Of a stretch of DNA of 64,000 nucleotides, positions 1-10,710 are shown one piece after another (within the stretch, counting starts at the first letter, position 1; each line of letters starts with the position of its first letter). Position numbers and translations under genes: made by a program. The stretch is from Candidatus Woesearchaeota archaeon (lineage in GTDB: Archaea; Nanobdellota; Nanobdellia; Woesearchaeales; GW2011-AR9), in contig JABHDY010000003.1 of the NCBI GenBank assembly GCA_018676855.1, forward strand, positions 380,359-444,358. The letters are read 5' to 3'. The notes under the pieces are model-generated. The model was given only the letters and a program-made list of their open reading frames with translations, was not told the origin of the DNA and searched no databases.

Positions 1-195
1 CGATAAAGGATGCAAATTTGATCCTGGATTTGCAATACCTGCATCTGCAGCAGACGAATTTTGAAGAACGTTTCGTATCGTAACACCTTCAGAACCAAAC
101 AATTGTGGTTGAATCGTAATGAACGCCATAACAAGAAATGCTAATAACAAGATCACTTTCCAATTAGTAAATATTTCTTTTAATCGTTGTTTCAT
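1..195 (-). CDS. secD: Protein translocase subunit SecD, N-terminus (partial, runs off window)
   Basis: Reverse translation MKQRLKEIFTNWKVILLLAFLVMAFITIQPQLFGSEGVTIRNVLQNSSAADAGI...; start overlaps the secF stop (TGA 192-194)... adjacency to secF. Confidence 0.75.
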   Translation of the reverse strand, partial: MKQRLKEIFTNWKVILLLAFLVMAFITIQPQLFGSEGVTIRNVLQNSSAADAGIANPGSNLHPLS

Positions 196-1079
196 TTTTT
201 TCTCTCAAGATATAAACGAAGGACACCAACGTTCTGTATCCATGTCATTACTAAATCAACAAGTAAACCTATGAACAAAATTATCATGATTTGTTTAACA
301 ACTTCACTTTGAACAAAAATAAGTGCCACTAATACTGCTGAAATTGTCGTTGAACTCATTGTTAAACCGGTCTTCATTGCACCGTACACACGGTCCATAA
401 CCGTTCCCTCTTTTCGTTTCAGGACACGGGTACTTAACAAGATATCGGTATCAACTGAATATCCTATAAGCATAAGGAATGCTGCAATTCCTGCCGTACT
501 TAATTTAATACCTGTAAGATTGAATATGGCAAGGGTAACAACAATATCAGAAAATGCTGCCAGGATAACTGCTAAGCTAGGAGCTAATGTTCTGAAGTAA
601 ATAAAGACAACAATTCCCATTAATAAAAATGCAATAAAAAGTGCGATAACTGTTTGTTTGAAAAAGCTACTTCCTAGCGAGGAACCCATTACTTCTACAC
701 TATATTGATTATCATTAAGATTAAGTTCCGTTTTTACAAAATTTACTAACACATCAATTTCTTGTGTTTCCTGTGCATCAGAATCTATTGCAACAGCAGT
801 AGTTATCCCCGCCGAACTTAACATCCGTATAGAAACTTCTGCTAATGGAAATTTTTGATTAAGTGTAGATTCAATTGCAGAAATGTCTATAGAAGAATCG
901 TAATCAATAGTAATTGTTGAACCGCCTTTAAGACTGATACCTTTATTTACAAAGTCACCAGTAACAGCTGTCTGGACGCCAATTTGTATAATGGCAAGGA
1001 CAATAAGAATGAATGGAATTAAGAGTAATATTTTGTACTTTTTCTCATAGATCGTTTTAAAACTCATGCTGATACACAA
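192..1079 (-). CDS. secF: Protein-export membrane protein SecF
   Basis: SecF-like KGGSTITIDY and SAFSDIVVTLAIF/YSVDTDILLSTR motifs, multiple TM segments. Confidence 0.9.
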   Translation of the reverse strand: MCISMSFKTIYEKKYKILLLIPFILIVLAIIQIGVQTAVTGDFVNKGISLKGGSTITIDYDSSIDISAIESTLNQKFPLAEVSIRMLSSAGITTAVAIDSDAQETQEIDVLVNFVKTELNLNDNQYSVEVMGSSLGSSFFKQTVIALFIAFLLMGIVVFIYFRTLAPSLAVILAAFSDIVVTLAIFNLTGIKLSTAGIAAFLMLIGYSVDTDILLSTRVLKRKEGTVMDRVYGAMKTGLTMSSTTISAVLVALIFVQSEVVKQIMIILFIGLLVDLVMTWIQNVGVLRLYLERKK

Positions 1080-1108
1080 AATTAGGGATTTCTATATAAA
1101 GATTGTGA

Positions 1109-2806
1109 TTAACTCAACACAGCTTTCAAGAATCCCATATATAACGGATGTGGCGTAAGAGGTTTTGAACAATATTCTGGATGAAATTGTGTTCCAACAA
1201 AAAACTTCTTCTCAGGCAATTCTAAAATTTGCATAATCTCGCGGCCAGGAGCTTTACCACTAAACACTAACCCGTTTTCTTCAAGTATTTGAATATAGGA
1301 AGGATTACATTCCCATCTATGCCTGAACCGTTCACGAACTAATGTTGAACCGTACAACTCTGCCGCTTTAGAACTGGGTTTAATTTCAACATCATGACCA
1401 CCTAACCGCATGTTTCCCCCCAACTCTTCAATACATTGCTGTTCAGGTAATAAATCAATAACAGGTTGTGAACAATCTTTAACAATTTCAGTCGTATTTG
1501 CTGATGATAAGCTACATACGTTTCGTGCAAATTCGATAACTGCCATTTGAAATCCAAAACATAATCCTAAATAGGGCAAGTTATTTTCTCGTGCATGTTT
1601 GATACACATAATTTTTCCTTCTGCGCCCCTACTACCAAATGCACCTGGGACTATAATCCCTTTTACATCATGTAACGTTTCTTTAACAGATTCTTCTGTT
1701 AAATCAGTTGTATCAATCCATTTAATATTAACATGAACACCACAATGTGTACCTGCATGTTCAAGAGCTTTAATTATTGACGCGTACGAATCTCTTAAAG
1801 AAGTATATTTTCCCGTTACGCCAATCGTAATTTCTTTATCCAAATTTGTAATCTTACGAACATACTCTTCCCACTTATCACGCCCTTCATAATCGTTCTT
1901 TACTTTAGACCGTAACCCTAACAAATCTATTGTTTGATCATCAATACGAGACTGTTCTAACAATCCAGGAATAAGATAAATACTGTCAACGTCATGTGTA
2001 CTGATAACTCTACCAAGTGGAACATTTGCTGCAACACTAATCTTTTCACGAACTTTTTCAACTACTGGATGTTCACACCTACATGCAACAATGTCTGGTT
2101 GAATTCCTGACGCCATTAATGATCGTAACCCAAGTTGTGCAGCTTTACTTTTTTGTTCTCCTAAAAATCCTGGATTGAGAACTAATGTTAATGCAACATG
2201 ACACACATTTTCTTTTCCTTCTTCATACTGTAATTCACGCATTGCTTCAATATAATGACTGTTTTCTAAATCTCCAACTGTACCACCAATCTCTACAAAT
2301 ATAATGTCTGCCTGAGTACGTACCGCGAGATTTCGTAACCGTAACTTCACTTCCCCAGTAATATGTGGTATGAACTGAACATCCCTTCCAAGATATCCCC
2401 CCTGCCTTTCTCTTGTAAGTATTGACGTAAATATTTGACCATTTGTAATAAAATTATCTTTTGAAAGGTTCAATCCTAAAAATCGTTCGTATGTTCCAAG
2501 GTCCATGTCCGTTTCCGTACCATCATCTAAAACAAAAACTTCACCATGTCTAAACGGATTTAACGTCCCAGAATCAACGTTGAGGTACCCCTCAACTTTT
2601 ATTGATGCAACGTTCATTCCACGTAATTGTAACAATTTTGCAAGGGACGATGCAAATATTCCTTTTCCCAACCCAGACATAACCGTTCCATAAACAATAA
2701 CATACTTTGTCTTCCCAATATGATATCCTTCAGGCATAGGATTATAAAATTCGTGTTCATCAGACGTCGCTGATACATTATCTAATATTTCGCTCATCAA
2801 AACCAC
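1109..2806 (-). CDS. pyrG: CTP synthase (divergent)
   Basis: HGEVFVLDDGTETDMDLGTYERF, VEIGGTVGDLE, C-terminal class I glutaminase with GLCFGFQ and QFHPE. Confidence 0.93.
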   Translation of the reverse strand: MVLMSEILDNVSATSDEHEFYNPMPEGYHIGKTKYVIVYGTVMSGLGKGIFASSLAKLLQLRGMNVASIKVEGYLNVDSGTLNPFRHGEVFVLDDGTETDMDLGTYERFLGLNLSKDNFITNGQIFTSILTRERQGGYLGRDVQFIPHITGEVKLRLRNLAVRTQADIIFVEIGGTVGDLENSHYIEAMRELQYEEGKENVCHVALTLVLNPGFLGEQKSKAAQLGLRSLMASGIQPDIVACRCEHPVVEKVREKISVAANVPLGRVISTHDVDSIYLIPGLLEQSRIDDQTIDLLGLRSKVKNDYEGRDKWEEYVRKITNLDKEITIGVTGKYTSLRDSYASIIKALEHAGTHCGVHVNIKWIDTTDLTEESVKETLHDVKGIIVPGAFGSRGAEGKIMCIKHARENNLPYLGLCFGFQMAVIEFARNVCSLSSANTTEIVKDCSQPVIDLLPEQQCIEELGGNMRLGGHDVEIKPSSKAAELYGSTLVRERFRHRWECNPSYIQILEENGLVFSGKAPGREIMQILELPEKKFFVGTQFHPEYCSKPLTPHPLYMGFLKAVLS

Positions 2807-2934
2807 CCGCGTTTTTTACTTTCAGGGATTTTTATCATTTAAGTACTTTCAGCACAACCAATGGGTAAGAAAATGTATAAGTTCGCACACAAATTTACCC
2901 ATAAGATTTATAAACATAAAACATTTCTTTTTTT

Positions 2935-3879
2935 GTGATGTTGTTAAAGTTAAAAGGGGTGACGAAAGAGTACCGTAAGAAAACTATTCTAGAAGATGTT
3001 AACCTTAAGATTGAAGAGGGAGACATTCTCGGCGTTATCGGCCAATCAGGAAGTGGAAAGACAACATTATTAAATCTTATTGCAGGGTTTATTGAACCGA
3101 CCGATGGAGAAGTAACATACTTATCAAAAGTAACGAACGAAGAACGAAGTTTAACAAAAAATTTACACAAAATTAAACGACACATTGGTTTCACACCTCA
3201 ACATAATTCTTTTTATCCAAAATTAACAGTAAAAGAAAATTTGTGGCATTTTGGTAAGTTGTATAAAGTTCCGTCAGCAGTATTAAAAAATAATATTAGA
3301 AACCTTCTCAACTTTACAAAACTTATTGATCATCAGAACGCACTAGCTGAACATCTTTCAGGTGGTATGCAGAAAAGATTAGATTTATCATGTAGCCTTA
3401 TCCATAAACCAAGATTGCTTCTTTTGGACGAACCGACAGCCGATCTTGATCCAATACTTCAAAAGGAGATTCTTCATCTTCTTCAAGAAGTTAACAAACA
3501 GGGCGTAACGATTGTTATTGCGTCACATCAACTTGATAGTATAGAAATGTTATGTAACAAAATTGCTATTGTTCACAAGGGAAAAGTTCATTCACATGGT
3601 TTACTTGAAGACATACAAAAACCGTACCTTAAAGAACATTTTACAATTAAAATGAAACAGGGCCAAGATAAAGAACGATTACTTGCTCGGTTAAAAGTGT
3701 TACCAATACAAAAAATTGTTGACAATGGACATAGTCTTGAAATATATCCTAAAGACATTCAAAAAACAATGAATAGTATATTAGAAATTATTCGAGAAGA
3801 AAATTTGTACCTTCACGATTTAGACATGCGAAAGCCGTCATTGAATGAAATATTTGAAAAAATTGCAACGGGGAAATAA
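2935..3879 (+). CDS. ABC transporter ATP-binding protein
   Basis: Walker A GQSGSGKTT, signature LSGGMQKR, Walker B LLLLDEP. Confidence 0.95.
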   Translation: MMLLKLKGVTKEYRKKTILEDVNLKIEEGDILGVIGQSGSGKTTLLNLIAGFIEPTDGEVTYLSKVTNEERSLTKNLHKIKRHIGFTPQHNSFYPKLTVKENLWHFGKLYKVPSAVLKNNIRNLLNFTKLIDHQNALAEHLSGGMQKRLDLSCSLIHKPRLLLLDEPTADLDPILQKEILHLLQEVNKQGVTIVIASHQLDSIEMLCNKIAIVHKGKVHSHGLLEDIQKPYLKEHFTIKMKQGQDKERLLARLKVLPIQKIVDNGHSLEIYPKDIQKTMNSILEIIREENLYLHDLDMRKPSLNEIFEKIATGK

Positions 3880-3882
3880 ATA

Positions 3883-5616
3883 ATGCGCTCAATTTGGTTA
3901 ATTACAAAAAAGAACGTTAGGTTATTATTACGTGCAAAAGGATCTGCATTAATTGTTATCTTTGCACCATTACTTATAGTTCTTATCTTAGGTCTTTCAT
4001 ATAATACAACGTCGCAATTTGGCCTTTCTATTGGTGTATACGCACCATCATTTACCGAAGATGTTAATTCTTTTATTACAACACTTGAAGAAGAAGAGTT
4101 TACGATAGAACGATACGAATCATCGATTGACGAGTGTGTTGAAGAAATAAAAATGGGAAAGGTCCACACATGTATTTCTCTTCCAGAAAGTTTGTCTGTT
4201 GAAGATAATACGCCACGAGAAGTCAAGTTTTATGTTGATCCAAGTAGGCTCAATTTAGTGTGGATGGTACAGGAAACTGTTCAGGGAAAATTTGATATTA
4301 AAGCGCAAGAAATCTCAGAGGGATTAACGCAAAATATTCTTACAAAAGTTGCTCAGACACAAACAACCATTACTGAAACAAGTGGAACACTCAGTTCTGT
4401 TCAAAGTGAAGCTGCTGCCGTATCTGGCATAACTGCGTCGGTAAAATCGGATTTATCAATATTAGATTTACAACCAACAACGTCAGATTTTGGAAGTGAA
4501 GTGTTGAAAAATCTTACTGGTGAACTAAAAAATGCTGAAGAAAATATTCAAAAATCTCTAGAACGGCTTGAAACTGCCAACATGAGTACGTCTGACAAAA
4601 ATGTTATTAAACGATATTTAGAATCTGCTGCAGAAAGTCTTTCATCAACTGACGATATTGACGATAATGGTACGTCAACAAGTGCAAAGTCCGTCTTTAC
4701 AAATATTATTGACGAACTTAATGCAACACGAACAAAATTGTCAAAAGCGAGTTTAGCAGTATCCGATGCAACGCCCGCACTTGCATCGTCAGGTAATACG
4801 TTACAACAAATTCAATCATCGCTTGATTCTGTATTAGCATCATTAAACGATATATCTGCAACGCTTAGCGCTCAAAAAGTGACGGAAGCTGGAACAATTG
4901 TATCGCCGTTAACAACAGTGATTGAACCTGTCCGTGAAGAAAGTACATACCTAAACTATCTTTTCCCTGCAATCCTTGTATTGGTTGTTATGTTTAGTTC
5001 TTTATTGTTAGGAACAACGCTTGTTATGATGGAAAAGAATAGCCCAGCGTATCTACGAAACTTTTTCCTTCCTATTAGAAAAACGACATTTATTATTTCA
5101 ACGTACATGACAAATGTTATACTTATTGTTATTCAACTGATTGTCATCCTTGGCATTTCACTCTTTTTCTTAACTGATACCCTTCCACAATTTCCAAGCC
5201 TTGCATTAATGTTATTTATTGCAGCATCCGTCTTTACATTTTTGGGAATGGCAGTGGGATACTTTTTTGTGTCTGAAGAAACTGGCATTCTTGCATCAAT
5301 TTCGTTAGGAAACATTTTCCTTTTCTTTTCAGGTTTAATCCTTCCTCTTGAAGGCCTTTCACCATTATTACGAAGCATTACACAGTACAGTCCGTTTGTT
5401 ATAGCAGAGAAGTTAGTACGAGAAGTCTTCTTATTTAGCACACCATTAGAAGCTGTGTGGTTAGATGCAGTCATTTTTGTTGGATATGCTGTTGCATTAT
5501 TTGTTCTGATCATAATATTAGAATCATTCATGCACAAACATCTTGTACATAAATTCTTACGACATCACCATAAAGCACACAGACAGAAAGATAAAAGGAA
5601 TAAAGGTCGGGCATAG
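3883..5616 (+). CDS. ABC-2 type transporter permease with large extracytoplasmic coiled-coil loop
   Basis: N-terminal TM, long soluble region, C-terminal ABC-2 membrane domain; adjacent to the ATPase gene. Confidence 0.85.
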   Translation: MRSIWLITKKNVRLLLRAKGSALIVIFAPLLIVLILGLSYNTTSQFGLSIGVYAPSFTEDVNSFITTLEEEEFTIERYESSIDECVEEIKMGKVHTCISLPESLSVEDNTPREVKFYVDPSRLNLVWMVQETVQGKFDIKAQEISEGLTQNILTKVAQTQTTITETSGTLSSVQSEAAAVSGITASVKSDLSILDLQPTTSDFGSEVLKNLTGELKNAEENIQKSLERLETANMSTSDKNVIKRYLESAAESLSSTDDIDDNGTSTSAKSVFTNIIDELNATRTKLSKASLAVSDATPALASSGNTLQQIQSSLDSVLASLNDISATLSAQKVTEAGTIVSPLTTVIEPVREESTYLNYLFPAILVLVVMFSSLLLGTTLVMMEKNSPAYLRNFFLPIRKTTFIISTYMTNVILIVIQLIVILGISLFFLTDTLPQFPSLALMLFIAASVFTFLGMAVGYFFVSEETGILASISLGNIFLFFSGLILPLEGLSPLLRSITQYSPFVIAEKLVREVFLFSTPLEAVWLDAVIFVGYAVALFVLIIILESFMHKHLVHKFLRHHHKAHRQKDKRNKGRA

Positions 5617-5647
5617 ATTTATATTCTTATAATTGTTTTCTTATAGT

Positions 5648-6133
5648 ATGATTATTGTTATCACGGGAACGCCCGGTGTTGGAAAAACAACGTTAGCGAA
5701 GGTTCTTGAAACTAAATTAAAGTGGAAACGGTTAAACTTATCGTATTATTATAAGAAACTATCAACAAAATATAATAGAAAGAAACAGTGTTACGATATT
5801 GATATGAAAAAGTTTGAAAAATTGATTGTTGATAAATCTAAAGATAATTTGATTATTGATTCACATATTGCCCATTTACTTCCAACAAAAATGGTTGATT
5901 TATGTATTGTTCTTACATGTTCCAATCTTAAGAAGTTGGAGAAACGGTTAGTTGATAGGAAATATTCTACAAAGAAAGTTCGGGAAAATCTTGATGCAGA
6001 GATCTTTCAAGTATGTTTATTAGAATCTCGTGAAATGGGACATAAAGTTATTATTGTTGATACGAGTACAAAGTATGTGTTAAAACCAATTTTGAACGAA
6101 ATCAAAAACATAACTACAATAAACAATCACTAA
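5648..6133 (+). CDS. AK6/Fap7-like adenylate kinase (NMP kinase)
   Basis: MIIVITGTPGVGKTTLAKVLE P-loop; the ATG at 5648 gives a better start than the ORF-track start at 5633. Confidence 0.75.
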   Translation: MIIVITGTPGVGKTTLAKVLETKLKWKRLNLSYYYKKLSTKYNRKKQCYDIDMKKFEKLIVDKSKDNLIIDSHIAHLLPTKMVDLCIVLTCSNLKKLEKRLVDRKYSTKKVRENLDAEIFQVCLLESREMGHKVIIVDTSTKYVLKPILNEIKNITTINNH

Positions 6134-6167
6134 ACTTTTATAAACCAAGTTTATTCTTATTACTATT

Positions 6168-7268
6168 ATGGCAATTACTGCACATGAGAAACTACAACTA
6201 AAAAAGTTCATGAAAGAGTTACGTAGCCATAAGGCTCCCCATACAGAGTTTGTTACGGTTTATGTGCCTGCAGGGTATGATCTAACAAAGATTATTCAAC
6301 ATCTTGCTGAAGAGCAGGGAACAGCATCAAACATTAAGTCTGCATCTACAAGGAAAAATGTTCAGGGTGCACTTGAAAAGATGATACAGCACCTAAGAAC
6401 AATGGGAAAGACGCCAGTTAATGGATTAGCAATATTTTCTGGAAACGTTGCAGCTGGAGAAGGAAAGCAAGACATGCGTGTATGGAGTTTTGAACCGCCT
6501 GTACCACTTAATATTAGAATTTATAGGTGTGATAAGAATTTCGTCGTTGACATTATTGAAGAAATGTTAGTTGAACATAATGTGTATGGTTTAGTTGTTC
6601 TTGATAGAAGAGATGCAAACATTGCATTACTGAAAGGAAAAACTATTGTTCCTCTTAAAAAAACACATTCTGAAGTTCCCGGCAAATTTAAAGCTGGTGG
6701 ACAATCAGCACAGAGATTCGCGAGATTACGTGAAGGTGCTATTAAGGACCATTTTAAAAAAATTGCAGAATATATGAAAGAACAATTATTACCTCTTGGA
6801 AATAATCTTAAGGGTATAATTCTTGGTGGACCAGGAACTACGGTTAATGATTTTATTAACAAAGATTATCTTACAGGAGATATTAAGAAGAAACTTATTG
6901 GTACGAAAGATTTGTCATATACGGGCGATTTTGGATTACAAGAATTGTTAGACAAATCACAAGATTTGCTTGCTGATGAAGAAATTGCGCAAGAGAAAGA
7001 AATTGTACAGAAATTTCTTAAACAGATGCTTGACAACATGAAAAAAACTACGTACGGTGAAAAAGAAACCCTACGAGCATTAGAGATGAACGCTGTTGAT
7101 ATGTTACTATTATCTGAATCTCTTTCTGAAGATTTAATATTTGATCTTGAAGAGAAAGCGCAGGTAGGTGGTTCTAAAGTACATATTATTTCTACTGAGA
7201 CGAGAGAGGGTGTTCAACTACGTGACTTAGGTGGTATTGCAGCAGTTCTACGGTTTGAGATTGAGTAA
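6168..7268 (+). CDS. prf1: Peptide chain release factor aRF1
   Basis: NIKS motif (SNIKSASTRKNV), GGQ motif (KAGGQSAQRF). Confidence 0.96.
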   Translation: MAITAHEKLQLKKFMKELRSHKAPHTEFVTVYVPAGYDLTKIIQHLAEEQGTASNIKSASTRKNVQGALEKMIQHLRTMGKTPVNGLAIFSGNVAAGEGKQDMRVWSFEPPVPLNIRIYRCDKNFVVDIIEEMLVEHNVYGLVVLDRRDANIALLKGKTIVPLKKTHSEVPGKFKAGGQSAQRFARLREGAIKDHFKKIAEYMKEQLLPLGNNLKGIILGGPGTTVNDFINKDYLTGDIKKKLIGTKDLSYTGDFGLQELLDKSQDLLADEEIAQEKEIVQKFLKQMLDNMKKTTYGEKETLRALEMNAVDMLLLSESLSEDLIFDLEEKAQVGGSKVHIISTETREGVQLRDLGGIAAVLRFEIE

Positions 7269-7270
7269 AG

Positions 7271-7921
7271 ATGAACCTTATCCAAGAATCATATACACGA
7301 TTATTTCCAGAGAAAGATATTCCATACGTTACAGCAATGGAATATAATAGACGACTATCAGATTTTAACGCGAACATTTCTCTCAGAGGAAATCTATTAC
7401 GAATTCATCTAAATTTGCAATGGAAAGATATTGACGATGAAATAAAAATTGGGTTAATACAACATCTTCTTCTTAAGTTGCTTAAAAAGAAAGTTCACAC
7501 ACCAAATATTGATTTGTATAACAATTTTGTCAAAAAAATTCCTATATTAACACCGAAAACAAAAACGCATCCAGTACTAGAAGAATCATTTCTAAGAGTA
7601 AACCAAGAGTTCTTTGATAACAATATCGAACTACCAAATTTACAATGGGGAACAAATTCGCGGAGAAAATTAGCAAGTTACAATTTTCATAATGATACCA
7701 TTACTGTATCTACATTATTCAAAGAAGTAAATCAAAACATACTTGATTATCTTATGTATCATGAGATGTTACATAAACACCACAAATTTAACCATAAGAA
7801 TGGGAGAAGTGCATACCATACAAAAGAGTTTAAGCATGATGAGAAACAATATCCTGGTTGGAAGACAATAGAGCAAGATATTCATAAAATTATACGAAAA
7901 CGTCGTTGGTCATTCTTTTAA
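7271..7921 (+). CDS. SprT-like / zincin metallopeptidase
   Basis: YHEMLHKHHKF (HExxH) in a ~216-aa protein with SprT-like layout. Confidence 0.6.
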   Translation: MNLIQESYTRLFPEKDIPYVTAMEYNRRLSDFNANISLRGNLLRIHLNLQWKDIDDEIKIGLIQHLLLKLLKKKVHTPNIDLYNNFVKKIPILTPKTKTHPVLEESFLRVNQEFFDNNIELPNLQWGTNSRRKLASYNFHNDTITVSTLFKEVNQNILDYLMYHEMLHKHHKFNHKNGRSAYHTKEFKHDEKQYPGWKTIEQDIHKIIRKRRWSFF

Positions 7922-7972
7922 CAAGCTCGTTATAGCGATACATTTAAAAACAGGGCATATTATTAGCTTTAC

Positions 7973-8182
7973 ATGACCAAAAAGAGGTTTCTGTCTCATA
8001 ACGCGATGGACAAAATAATGCGTGAAGCTGGTGCTGTACGTGTTTCAGATGATGCAAAAGCGGCCCTAGCGGAATTGTTAGAACAGAAAGCGATAGAAAT
8101 TTCCGCAGAAGCAAAACGGTTTGCTGAACATGCAGGAAGAAAAACAGTAACGGAAAAGGATATACGTCTTTCCAACAAATAG
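7973..8182 (+). CDS. Archaeal histone
   Basis: MDKIMREAGAVRVSDDAKAALAELLEQKAIEISAEAKRFAEHAGRKTVTEKDIRL histone fold. Confidence 0.95.
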   Translation: MTKKRFLSHNAMDKIMREAGAVRVSDDAKAALAELLEQKAIEISAEAKRFAEHAGRKTVTEKDIRLSNK

Positions 8183-8197
8183 AATGGTGGTTTTGAA

Positions 8198-8590
8198 ATG
8201 GATGAAACAAGGTTAGTAAGTGTAGGAAGTCTCAAGAAAGGCGATACAATCATTATTGATGGTGCAGCGTGTAAAATAACTGACACATCAACATCACGTC
8301 CAGGAAAACATGGACATGCAAAAGTTAACTTGATGGCTGTTGGTTTATTAGATGGAAAGAAAAGACAACTGATGATGCCAGGGCATGATAAAGTTGAAAC
8401 GCCAATAATTGAGAAAAAAAGTGCACAAGTATTATCCGTTTCGGGCAATACGGCAAATGTTATGGACATGATAACGTACGAAACATTTGATATGGATATT
8501 CCAGAGGAGATGAAAGAACAGGTAAAAGATGGTGTTGAAATCTTATACTGGGCTTTGATGGGTGTTAAGGTCATGAAACAGGTGAAATAA
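8198..8590 (+). CDS. eif5A: Translation initiation factor aIF5A
   Basis: SLKKGDTIIIDGAACKITDTSTSRPGKHGHAKV hypusination loop. Confidence 0.95.
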   Translation: MDETRLVSVGSLKKGDTIIIDGAACKITDTSTSRPGKHGHAKVNLMAVGLLDGKKRQLMMPGHDKVETPIIEKKSAQVLSVSGNTANVMDMITYETFDMDIPEEMKEQVKDGVEILYWALMGVKVMKQVK

Positions 8591-8592
8591 AC

Positions 8593-8754
8593 ATGGTTAA
8601 GTTCGAAGAAGCAAACGCACGGTTAATGAAAAACATTTTTGTATGTCGAAGATGCAAATCGAAAGTTAGAACACCTAGTCTTAAAGTTAGTTTAGGCAAG
8701 TCTAAATGTCGTAAATGTAGTTCTCAAAAGCTTCGGCCAAAACGAAAGAAATAA
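8593..8754 (+). CDS. rpl40e: Ribosomal protein L40e (absent from ORF track)
   Basis: MVKFEEANARLMKNIFVCRRCKSKVRTPSLKVSLGKSKCRKCSSQKLRPKRKK, 53 aa, two CxxC pairs. Confidence 0.9.
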   Translation: MVKFEEANARLMKNIFVCRRCKSKVRTPSLKVSLGKSKCRKCSSQKLRPKRKK

Positions 8755-8780
8755 ATAGCTTTTACATTTCTTTTTATTTT

Positions 8781-9968
8781 ATGATTGAATCTATCCTTTC
8801 TTTTATTATTAAATATAAGATCATATTCTTATTTTACTTAGCAATAATTGTTATTTTATTTATTAAAAGAAAGAAAATTGAAACACAAGCAAAAATCATC
8901 ATTTTGTACCGTATGAAATGGGGCCTCAAATGGATGGACAAATATTCTAAAAAATTTAGAGAATGGATTATTTTGTTAGGATATATTGGTGTTGGTGCAG
9001 GATTTGTTGGTTTAGTATTTATTTCATACATCCTTATAAAAAATTTGTATGACCTTATTGTAAGTCCTACAGCTGTGTCCGGCGTTTCATTAGTTCTTCC
9101 AGGTATTAACGTACCAGGCCTTGGCGTTCTTCCATTTTGGTACTGGTTAATTGCTATTTTTATCATAGCTATTGTTCATGAGTTTTCACATGGTATTGTT
9201 GCTCGAGCGCATGATATTAAAGTGAAGAATACAGGAATTGTTTTTTTTGGTCCCATAATTGGTGCGTTTGTTGAACCGGATGAAAAGAATTTACAAAAAC
9301 GAGAAGATATTAAACAATATTCTGTCCTTGCAGCTGGATCATTTTCAAACATACTTCTTGCAATTGGTGCGTTTATCTTATTAATGGTAGTATTTACACC
9401 ATTACAAAATTCTATGGTAGAACCAGCAGGATTTACGTTTGACGCATATTTTGGAGAACCGTCACCGTTCGAACAAGCAGGTATTGTAACGGGAACTGTC
9501 ATAACGGGCATTAACGGCATTCCAACAATGGGTTTTGAAGAATTTAGTGATGAATTAATAACCCATAAACCGGGCGACACCATTACTGTTAATACTGCTG
9601 AAAAGGATTATACAGTAGCGTTAACAGAAAATCCTGACAACATTAAAAAACCGCTAATTGGCATCCAATCTATCAAAAACGATGTTGATGTTAAACCACG
9701 ATATGAAGCTGGTTTCTTAAGCACGGTTTATTATGGTATTGATTGGATAACAGGATTTTTACGATGGTTATTCTTACTAAGTTTAGGAATTGGTTTGTTC
9801 AATTTGTTGCCTTTACCTATTGTTGACGGTGGACGAATGGCACAAGTATTTCTGCATAAGTTACGTGGTCAAGAGAAGGGTGAAAAGTCGTACAGAAAGA
9901 TTAGTATGTTCTTCTTGTTTATTTTATTATTGAACTTGTTCTTTCCATTAATTGTGAAGTTGTTTTAA
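8781..9968 (+). CDS. Site-2 protease family M50 membrane metalloprotease with PDZ-like insert
   Basis: IVHEFSHGIVAR (HExxH), LLPLPIVDGGRM (NxxPxxxLDG-like), PDZ-like FEQAGIVTGTVITGINGIPT. Confidence 0.88.
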   Translation: MIESILSFIIKYKIIFLFYLAIIVILFIKRKKIETQAKIIILYRMKWGLKWMDKYSKKFREWIILLGYIGVGAGFVGLVFISYILIKNLYDLIVSPTAVSGVSLVLPGINVPGLGVLPFWYWLIAIFIIAIVHEFSHGIVARAHDIKVKNTGIVFFGPIIGAFVEPDEKNLQKREDIKQYSVLAAGSFSNILLAIGAFILLMVVFTPLQNSMVEPAGFTFDAYFGEPSPFEQAGIVTGTVITGINGIPTMGFEEFSDELITHKPGDTITVNTAEKDYTVALTENPDNIKKPLIGIQSIKNDVDVKPRYEAGFLSTVYYGIDWITGFLRWLFLLSLGIGLFNLLPLPIVDGGRMAQVFLHKLRGQEKGEKSYRKISMFFLFILLLNLFFPLIVKLF

Positions 9969-10690
9969 ACTTTCTTAAAATGTAACAACCTTGCAATGGT
10001 ATATTTCTTATCCAACATTAAAACGCCCGTAGGAACACGCAATTTCCATTTGCTAACAACATAATCTAAAACACTATTAAACACAACGTATGATCCTGCA
10101 ATACCCATTCCGAACAAGAAACGTTCGTATGCTACCACTGGAATTAAACCTACCCATTGGCCCGCAGTCATAGGAACTGTATAAATCCATAATACACTGC
10201 CAATAGCATGTGCTGTGAAGGTTGCACCAAAACTTTTGAAAAGTAATTGTCCTGGAACTTTTTTAGGTAATACTACTGCAAAGAATGGAATTAACCAATA
10301 TAATGTATACATCCATGCCTCTCCACCAATAGGATGAATAATAAATAAAAACATACAAACTAATGAGATTATAGCACTTACTGCTCTTTTCTTACTACTA
10401 AAATAATAAACCGCAAATAACATGGGTAATAATCGTAATACATTGATAATCGTAAATTCTTTTCCAACTATCAATAGATCAGCAAACTGTGAAAATAAGA
10501 CTGTAATTATTCCAAAGACGGGTCCAAGGAATGTTCCTGCAGTAGGACCAAAGAATTGAAAAAGTGTAAAGAACTGACTTTCAGCGCCAACAAGAGATGA
10601 AAAGTTAATGTTCTTTCCAATTAAAACAAGTGCAAAGAATAGGAGTAAGAATATGATTCGTTTTGGTGTAAAGATATTTTTTATGTTCAT
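9965..10690 (-). CDS. Polytopic membrane protein, possibly ECF transporter S-component-like
   Basis: ~6 TM segments; FFGPTAGTFLGPVFGIITVLFSQFADLLI layout. Confidence 0.4.
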   Translation of the reverse strand: MNIKNIFTPKRIIFLLLFFALVLIGKNINFSSLVGAESQFFTLFQFFGPTAGTFLGPVFGIITVLFSQFADLLIVGKEFTIINVLRLLPMLFAVYYFSSKKRAVSAIISLVCMFLFIIHPIGGEAWMYTLYWLIPFFAVVLPKKVPGQLLFKSFGATFTAHAIGSVLWIYTVPMTAGQWVGLIPVVAYERFLFGMGIAGSYVVFNSVLDYVVSKWKLRVPTGVLMLDKKYTIARLLHFKKV

Positions 10691-10710
10691 CTCTCAGATC
10701 AGAAGATTGT

